NCBI GenBank assembly: GCA_009784945.1
Contig: WQXH01000012.1
Span: 1-45,572 of the forward strand
Source: Coriobacteriia bacterium
GTDB lineage: Bacteria > Actinomycetota > Coriobacteriia > Coriobacteriales > UBA8131
Direction: 5' to 3'
DNA: 45,572 nucleotides
In this document: positions 40,306 through 45,572 of the stretch, one piece after another
How the letters are laid out: the number at the start of each line of letters is the position of its first letter
How positions within the stretch are numbered: position 1 is the first letter of the stretch
Position numbers and translations under genes: made by a program
Notes under the pieces: generated by a model
The model's database searches: none
Told to the model about the DNA's origin: nothing
The model's input: only the letters and a program-made list of their open reading frames with translations

Positions 40306-43021
40306 TGGGAGCATTTGCATACGTGACCATGTACCAGTTGTAGCCTACTACGTGGCGTCCAAAGCTTGGGTCGCACACATACACCTGGCCATTGCGATGA
40401 ATCTCTACCCAGCCGTGCGGCTGTAAGCCCTGAGAGGCACTGGCAACCCTGCCAGTGACTACCCGTGCATCATAACCAAGCTGCCTTGCCAGCATGCAAA
40501 ATAAGGCTGCATAGCGGTAGCAATTGCCTGCACCCCTCTGAATCATTTCTTTGGCAAAGGGTATCTCCCAGGCTCCTGTTGGCCAAAGCGACATGGTGAC
40601 ATAAGGATATGTGAGGACATGGTTAAAGCAGCTACGCAGGTCATTACCGTTGGCCGCTGCAATCCTCTGTAACTGTGCGTCTAGCCATTGGTCTCCCGTA
40701 AGCGACTGCAAAGTGGCATTTTTGGTTGACCCCGGAGCAGTCGCTCCTTTTGGAACAAGGGCAATCTCAAAGGCCTCCATGGCTAAGCCGCGTCCCGTAG
40801 AACCTGCATCTTGTCCATTGCGAGCCCAGCCTGTCCAGCCAAAGCCCATAACACTTGCACGATAGTAAACATCAAAGTTCTTGGCCATAGCGCCAGTAAG
40901 TTTTATACGTACCGCTTCTATTTGCCTCTTTTGACCAGTGGTGCCCGACACAGCTTCATCTTGCACCGAATCTTGCCAACCAATGCCAGAGACATGCGAA
41001 GAATACTCAATACCACCTTGATAGCTTGATGTATTACGCCACCAGAGCTTAAAGGCCTCAAGTTTGCGGGATTGTCCAGTAGTGCCCACAATCTTTCTGC
41101 CGGCGTTAGTTGGATCTATCCAGCCCAACCCAGAAGAAAATGCCTGTGTGCCAAAAGATACGATGAGGGAGGCGTTGGTGGCTTTGCCACTGTCTGGCGC
41201 GTTCTTTCCTTTGGGCACCAACCTCATCTCTATGGCCTCTACTTGTCGTGTACAGCCAATGACTCCCGCCGTTTTGCCATCAGTAGCCCAGGCAAGCCAG
41301 CCATAATGAGAAACATATACTCGATAGTAGAGATCAAACTCCTCAGCATAACTGCCTATGAGCGAGGCTCTTATGGCTTCTATAGGGAGCGACTGGCCGG
41401 TGGTGCCCGACGTGGCACCGTTGCTAACCGCGTCTTGCCAGCCGCGATTTGCCAAATAGCTCTGATAAGAGATGGTGCTGTCAAGGCTGGTATCTCCCAG
41501 GATTACTGAGAAGGCTTCTACTCGTTTACCCTGCCCTGTTGTTCCAGAAAGGCTACCGCCTCCCACGGGACGTTGCCACCCGATGCCAGAAACATGGGAT
41601 TGATAACTGATGTTCTTGAATACACGATAGGCATCTTTGCCAGAGAAGCTACTTTGTCCCTTGGGCGTAAGCCTGATTTGCACAGCCTCTATGGCTCTGT
41701 CGTAACCTAAAGTTCCTGCTGGCTTGTCATTCATTGTCCATGAGAGCCACCCCATGCCTGCTACATTAACTCGATAGCAAACGTCATGCTGCGAAGCAAT
41801 CTCACCAGTAAGCTTGATTTTAATAGCTTGCAAAGAGAGAGCCTGTCCAGTAGTTCCTCCTACTTGACCATTTGAAACCGAGCTTTTCCATCCGCTACGC
41901 TGCACATAGGTCGAGTATGAGATTCCACCGCTGTATATCGATGATGCAAGCTGCACCCTTAAGGCTTCTACGCGGTTTGACTGTCCTATTACTCCTGCAA
42001 CCTGGCTATTGACACGGGCTGCTTGCCATCCAACCTTTGATACATGAGCTTGATACTTAATCAAATCCTCAATAAACGAATCGACGGTAGATCCTGGAGC
42101 TTGGTTACCCTTGGGCACCAGCTTGATCTCAACGGCCTCAAGTCTCAAGCTGCGACCCGCTGTGCCAGCAGGCTGGTCATTACACGCCCATCCCATCCAG
42201 CCTATGCTTTGCGCATGAACGCGATAGTAGACATCATAGTTATTTGCTACTGCTCCAGAAAGATTGATACGTATAGCCTCAAGGCGCAGAGACCTGCCAC
42301 TGGTGCCAGCCAATCCTCCGTTAGATGTCTTTCGCTGCCAGCCTATGCTTTGTACGTGCGCTGAGTAATTAACCGAACCTTGTAGATTGCCCCCCAGGCT
42401 TATCTCGAGAGCCTCCATGCGTAGTGCGCGTCCGCTGGTACCAGCCAAGGCACCATTAGAGACGGTTTTTTGCCAACCGATGCTCTGGACATGTGCGCGA
42501 TACCTTATAGTGGCAGCCGCAGATAAACTTTGTGTGTCTATCAGTTGCTCACCCTCGATCCTTGCGCTTTGCTCTAAGATACCAAGAGGGATGAACTCCT
42601 CGTCTTGAACTGCTTGTGTTTGCTCGGCTGCATCTACAGGGTTAGCGGTATTTGGCAGTGGCTTTGTTGAATTTGTAGGTTTGGTTGCTTCAGGAGGCTT
42701 GGTGGGCTCTATGGGTTTGACAGGCTCGATAGGCTCAAGGGGTATGATGTCATTTGAAGAGCTCTCCTCATCCGGCACTACGGTCTGCGTAATCTCATCA
42801 GCTTGTGGAGCCTCTTCTTCCAGCGTGACGCTAACATCTTCATCTTGCTCATTGTCAGCAGGCTCTCGCTCGGCAAGGCTGCCTTCTACAGCTTGTTGAC
42901 CTTCAAGGCTTTGCGTATGAACCCCTTGCTCTGCAACAGCCATTGCAGGAGCCATGGTCAAAACCAGTACCAAGGATATAAAAATACCTACAAACTTGTA
43001 GAACCATGTATGGGCAGCCAT
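40289..43021 (-). CDS. secreted ChW-repeat protein with transglutaminase-like domain
   Basis: A 910-residue exported protein. The signal peptide (1-31) ends near AMAVA. A Glu/Pro-rich linker follows, with EPIEP and KPPEATKP repeats (about 95-125), typical of a wall-spanning region. Twelve ChW repeats in four triads fill 171-769. The C-terminal transglutaminase-like domain has the triad Cys834 (GNCYRYA), His869 (PHGWVEI) and Asp884 (VCDPSF). Such folds act as cysteine proteases, amidases or cross-linkers. The ATG at 43021 has AAGGGGG just upstream; a TTG at 43039 would add six residues. It is divergent from a small XRE regulator with a 224-base shared region. Confidence 0.87.
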   Translation of the reverse strand: MAAHTWFYKFVGIFISLVLVLTMAPAMAVAEQGVHTQSLEGQQAVEGSLAEREPADNEQDEDVSVTLEEEAPQADEITQTVVPDEESSSNDIIPLEPIEPVKPIEPTKPPEATKPTNSTKPLPNTANPVDAAEQTQAVQDEEFIPLGILEQSARIEGEQLIDTQSLSAAATIRYRAHVQSIGWQKTVSNGALAGTSGRALRMEALEISLGGNLQGSVNYSAHVQSIGWQRKTSNGGLAGTSGRSLRLEAIRINLSGAVANNYDVYYRVHAQSIGWMGWACNDQPAGTAGRSLRLEAVEIKLVPKGNQAPGSTVDSFIEDLIKYQAHVSKVGWQAARVNSQVAGVIGQSNRVEALRVQLASSIYSGGISYSTYVQRSGWKSSVSNGQVGGTTGQALSLQAIKIKLTGEIASQHDVCYRVNVAGMGWLSWTMNDKPAGTLGYDRAIEAVQIRLTPKGQSSFSGKDAYRVFKNISYQSHVSGIGWQRPVGGGSLSGTTGQGKRVEAFSVILGDTSLDSTISYQSYLANRGWQDAVSNGATSGTTGQSLPIEAIRASLIGSYAEEFDLYYRVYVSHYGWLAWATDGKTAGVIGCTRQVEAIEMRLVPKGKNAPDSGKATNASLIVSFGTQAFSSGLGWIDPTNAGRKIVGTTGQSRKLEAFKLWWRNTSSYQGGIEYSSHVSGIGWQDSVQDEAVSGTTGQKRQIEAVRIKLTGAMAKNFDVYYRASVMGFGWTGWARNGQDAGSTGRGLAMEAFEIALVPKGATAPGSTKNATLQSLTGDQWLDAQLQRIAAANGNDLRSCFNHVLTYPYVTMSLWPTGAWEIPFAKEMIQRGAGNCYRYAALFCMLARQLGYDARVVTGRVASASQGLQPHGWVEIHRNGQVYVCDPSFGRHVVGYNWYMVTYANAPITYHR
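40715..42511 (-). repeat. twelve ChW repeats (four A-B-C triads)
   Basis: This is the longest array in the window. Third units begin YDVYYR, HDVCYR, FDLYYR and FDVYYR. Triads one, three and four end in KG..AP.S. First-triad units share HVQSIGWQ almost unchanged, which suggests recent duplication within the array. Confidence 0.9.
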
Positions 43022-43076
43022 CGTCCCCCTTAAAAGCAAACTGAACTCGTGAACACCTTGTATTTGTCGCCTCGTA

Positions 43077-43105
43077 ATTGTATCGAATTACCAGCAAAGT
43101 TGGTA
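43077..43105 (-). promoter_or_regulatory. possible promoter and dyad of the ChW transglutaminase-like gene
   Basis: TACAAT (43077-43082) is a fair -10 on the minus strand. In the place of the -35 box there is a dyad TACCA (43089-43093) / TGGTA (43101-43105), so an activator or repressor may act here. Confidence 0.3.
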
Positions 43106-43152
43106 GCAATAAGCCACGACTGGTCGGAGGGGTGTCAAGAGAAGGCACAATT

Positions 43153-43212
43153 TGGAGTTTTCTACTCCATTTTGGGACTTTTTTGGTGGGTAGATGTATT
43201 CCGTCTTACAAT
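43153..43212 (+). promoter_or_regulatory. possible promoter and operator of the XRE gene
   Basis: TTGGTG (43183-43188) and TACAAT (43207-43212) are 18 bases apart. Just upstream TGGAGT (43153-43158) and ACTCCA (43164-43169) form a perfect 6-bp dyad with a 5-base centre, a plausible site for a dimeric helix-turn-helix regulator. Confidence 0.35.
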
Positions 43213-43245
43213 TGCAAAAAGGCCTTGAGAGCAGTGGAGAATAAG

Positions 43246-43563
43246 ATGAAGTTTGGAGATGTCATACGCACGCTTCTTGAGGAGCGCTCTATGTCGCAGA
43301 TAGAACTTGCACGGGCTCTCAACATGGCACCGTCTACTCTTGGAAACTACATCAGAAATGATCGTGAGGCAGACTATGAAACCCTCAAGACCATAGCGCG
43401 ATATTTTGATGTCTCTACTGATTATTTGTTAGGCTTTCCTCCAAAAGGTCTTCTTTGTCACGAAGAAAGCACCCTGCTTCACGCCTATCGATCACTCTCT
43501 CCCGAACGTAAGCTCATTTTGGCGGACATCAGCAAAGCGCTGATTAAGCGCTCTCTCAAGTAA
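43246..43563 (+). CDS. XRE-family helix-turn-helix regulator
   Basis: A 105-residue DNA-binding protein. Residues 3-63 are a Cro/CI-type helix-turn-helix (MSQIELARALNMAPSTLGNY, about 16-35), followed by ETLKTIARYFDVSTDYLLGF, a very typical ending of the domain. The last 35 residues form a short helical C-terminus with no recognised sensor or cleavage motif. The ATG at 43246 has GTGGAG seven bases upstream; an earlier in-frame start would add unrelated sequence. It is divergent from the ChW transglutaminase-like gene and convergent with the amidase gene. Regulation of one or both, or of itself, is inferred from position only. Residual prophage origin is an alternative. Confidence 0.85.
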   Translation: MKFGDVIRTLLEERSMSQIELARALNMAPSTLGNYIRNDREADYETLKTIARYFDVSTDYLLGFPPKGLLCHEESTLLHAYRSLSPERKLILADISKALIKRSLK

Positions 43564-43609
43564 CTTGCAGAGGGGCAGCAAGGAAAGTGCACAAGTGGAG
43601 GTTCCTGTG

Positions 43610-44464
43610 CTACGCGCCTGTGTGAGAGCGGTAGGCTTGGTAATTTGCGAGATATTGTGCAAACTCAGGAGAAGTATCGGAGTTTCCGGTTCTCCATGCC
43701 TTGTGGTCGATGATTGCGCTCTCAAAACCATAGTAGGCGTCGATGTAAGCAATGAGCTTGTCTAAGGCCTGAAGCTGCGCGGGCGGATAGTAGCCCGAGC
43801 CGCCCACATGTACCATTTCGATGCCAATCGAATAGGAGTTCATGCCATAATCTGGTGCCCAGCTTCCAATAGGCACGGTGCCAAGCCTGTCATCACGCGA
43901 CTCATCGGTAACACCATAGTACTCGTTATGCCCTGCATTACCAAAGCCCGCGTGATGGGCAATATTGTCCATAGGCACGCACTGCACCACTGTTCCGTCT
44001 ACACCAATAACAAAGTGAGCGGCTACGAGGTTTCCATTGCCCTCCCACCAGTCAACTACCGACTGAGGAAGTGCATCGCCCTCAGTATCGTGCAAGACGA
44101 TATATTTTTGGTGTTCGGGACCTTTGTAGCCATGCACGAAGCTCGGTCTGTAGTCTTCGATGAGATAGAGCTCTGCACGTATGGCTTCCAGGTTTTGGTT
44201 TTGATGCGGCTCTTCTTCTGGCCTAAGCTCGCCCTGGTTGGCAGTTGACGAGCTTGCCTCTGCTGGCTCATCTGTAGCGACTCCAGCTTGCTGCCCAGGC
44301 TCACTGATAGTGCTGCCAACGTCAAACCTTGGCATAGCAACAGGGCTTGAGCCTCCTTGAGAATTAGAGAGAATTATTACCAGATAGAGAATGCAAAAGA
44401 AGACTCCGACTAAGACAACAATCAGTATTCGTCTCTTTGGGTGTTGCGCTTTATTGCGTAGCAT
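43610..44464 (-). CDS. membrane-anchored N-acetylmuramoyl-L-alanine amidase (Amidase_2)
   Basis: A 284-residue protein with a basic N-terminus, one membrane helix (12-32) and a Ser/Glu-rich linker (35-90), so the catalytic domain is outside. The Amidase_2/PGRP-like domain (about 105-275) shows zinc ligands His125 (IVLHDTEG), His254 (IIDHKAW) and Asp263 (NSDTSPEF), plus AAHFVIGVDGTVVQCVP and NSYSIGIEMVH. It cuts the bond between MurNAc and L-Ala in peptidoglycan. It follows the Ser/Thr kinase gene after 28 bases on the same strand, with AGAGAGGG before the ATG, so the two are probably an operon. It carries no ChW repeats, unlike its neighbours. Confidence 0.9.
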   Translation of the reverse strand: MLRNKAQHPKRRILIVVLVGVFFCILYLVIILSNSQGGSSPVAMPRFDVGSTISEPGQQAGVATDEPAEASSSTANQGELRPEEEPHQNQNLEAIRAELYLIEDYRPSFVHGYKGPEHQKYIVLHDTEGDALPQSVVDWWEGNGNLVAAHFVIGVDGTVVQCVPMDNIAHHAGFGNAGHNEYYGVTDESRDDRLGTVPIGSWAPDYGMNSYSIGIEMVHVGGSGYYPPAQLQALDKLIAYIDAYYGFESAIIDHKAWRTGNSDTSPEFAQYLANYQAYRSHTGA

Positions 44465-44492
44465 GCAGCCCTCTCTTAACGTGCCCTGCGCC

Positions 44493-45572
44493 TTATAGGT
44501 AGGGTGAGTTTCTAGCTGTTTCGATGCTACGGATTAACTCTGTATTCTTCTTTTCATAGTCATTGAGGGGAGAGGGCAGTTCGTCAAACTCCAGCGGCGT
44601 ATACAGCTGCACATACCAAGGTTGACCGAAGAAGTAATTGCGTAAATCTTCGTTCATGAACCCTCTACCGTGACGGGCAAACACTTCGTTTCGTGCTATA
44701 TATAACTCCCAGGAATCCAATCTCTCAAGCTCTGTGCGCGCATAATAGCGGCTGCTGCTGTCTGGTAAGACATAGTGATACGTATTGCTTGCCCCAGGCT
44801 CAGTGTGAGCTGCTTCTTCTTTGTAAACATCTAAAAGAGCGTTGAGCGTTTTAAGGTCTGTTGCCACTACACCCTCTTCGAGGAGGCTGACAGAGCCAGG
44901 CTTTAAGCTGCTTGCATCAATATCGGTAATGTAATCCAGCGAGGAGGAACCACCTGGACTCCCCTGAAACACTGCGACTTTACCTCCCATTATGGTGAGA
45001 TAAAATGCTTCTCCCTGCCCTTCTTCTTCATCGGCAACGACCCTTGTTTCCTCAGGAGGTGTGGAGCCACTGGAAACCATCCCTCCTCCCCCTGCACTGC
45101 CGCCAGAAGACGCAAATGCAAACACCAGAACAATTGCCACTACCCCAATGCCCCCGACTATGCCATAAGGAAGCCACTTTTTGCTGCCTGATGGAGTAGC
45201 AGCCTGCCCTTGCAAAGTGGGAGCGTTAACCATGGTGACGGGAGCCATTATTGGCGCTGGTGCAGAGCTTGCAGGTGGCGCGGGTGCTCCGTTGAGCATG
45301 GCCTTAAAGCTTGCAGCATCTTGGGGGCGCTCCTGGGGATTTTTGTTGAGCGCGGCTAAAACAGCAGGTCTGATGTCTGTAGGAAGCCCTGCGCTTGCAG
45401 CTTCAGGCAGGCTGGGCGCTGCCTGGTGCACGATACGGTATATCAGCGTAGTGGCATCCGCGCTCTGCCCTGCTCCAAAGGGGTTTTGCCCGGTGAGCAT
45501 CTCATAAGCTATGGTGCCTATGGCAAAGAGATCGGTTCTGTTGTCTACAGCTGACCCGGTTGCTTGCTCGGG
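44493..45572 (-). CDS. Ser/Thr protein kinase with extracellular YARHG domain (5' part outside window)
   Basis: The C-terminal 359 residues of a gene that continues beyond the window edge. The frame is open to the last base and begins with the end of a Hanks-type kinase domain: PEQATG (activation-loop end), then DLFAIGTIAYEMLTGQNPF and the late NPQERP with the conserved Arg. A Pro/Ala-rich juxtamembrane stretch follows, then a membrane helix (about 135-155 of the part seen), a Gly/Ser linker, a region of unknown fold and a YARHG domain (ARNEVFARHGRGF, with FGQPWY). YARHG domains are extracellular and probably bind wall components. A kinase sensing the wall and coupled to an amidase gene is a reasonable inference. 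Confidence 0.88.
   Translation of the reverse strand, partial: PEQATGSAVDNRTDLFAIGTIAYEMLTGQNPFGAGQSADATTLIYRIVHQAAPSLPEAASAGLPTDIRPAVLAALNKNPQERPQDAASFKAMLNGAPAPPASSAPAPIMAPVTMVNAPTLQGQAATPSGSKKWLPYGIVGGIGVVAIVLVFAFASSGGSAGGGGMVSSGSTPPEETRVVADEEEGQGEAFYLTIMGGKVAVFQGSPGGSSSLDYITDIDASSLKPGSVSLLEEGVVATDLKTLNALLDVYKEEAAHTEPGASNTYHYVLPDSSSRYYARTELERLDSWELYIARNEVFARHGRGFMNEDLRNYFFGQPWYVQLYTPLEFDELPSPLNDYEKKNTELIRSIETARNSPYL

Noticed and set aside
43246-43563. XRE gene as evidence of a prophage
   Set aside because: No integrase, capsid, lysis or attachment-site feature is present around it; the neighbours are wall genes.

Overview
The window looks like a chromosomal segment of an actinobacterium of the class Coriobacteriia. 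The family Eggerthellaceae is my best guess, perhaps a Cryptobacterium or Slackia relative, but this is inference from protein style, roughly even base composition and frequent GTG/TTG starts, not from a marker-gene search. It combines a conserved housekeeping core with a block of large secreted proteins built from ChW repeats (clostridial hydrophobic repeats with a conserved Trp).

Layout. 1-1050: a membrane-anchored pentahaem cytochrome c on the plus strand, closed by a hairpin terminator that meets the convergent mnmA. 1053-15927: a long minus-strand run, read right to left: rpsA, lepA, dus, hemW, hrcA, dnaJ, mtaB, phoH, ybeY, dgkA, era, a GNAT acetyltransferase, an S58 peptidase and mnmA. 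Several pairs overlap by 1-4 bases. Promoters are visible before rpsA and hrcA. 16407-19070: the first ChW gene, with a penicillin-recognising serine hydrolase domain. 19103-23490: ileS-lspA-rluD. 23491-23746: a divergent region to an EF-G-like gene, holding an inverted-repeat element. 25931-28154: a winged-helix/nucleotidyltransferase/choline-kinase fusion (LicC-LicA type) followed by rsfS. 28379-32801: a plus-strand operon mobA-upp-murI-rph-rdgB, with the last gene fused to a HAD phosphatase.

32821-45572 is mostly a cell-surface region. Three more ChW genes on the minus strand carry an amidase plus a glucosaminidase-like domain, a subtilisin-like protease, and a transglutaminase-like domain. 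A small divergent XRE regulator, an Amidase_2 protein and a Ser/Thr kinase with a YARHG domain (cut by the window edge) follow.

The most notable system is the ChW set. Four secreted proteins with different enzymatic domains carry 9, 9, 6 and 12 ChW repeats, always a multiple of three. The repeats fall into three alternating types (A-B-C), so the folding unit is probably a triad of about 145 residues, perhaps with pseudo-threefold symmetry. Three of the four genes have their own extended -10 promoter. Together with the amidase, the kinase and the phosphocholine-type fusion, this suggests a cell-wall remodelling and surface-attachment programme. The joint function is inference. No tRNA, rRNA, insertion sequence or CRISPR array was recognised.
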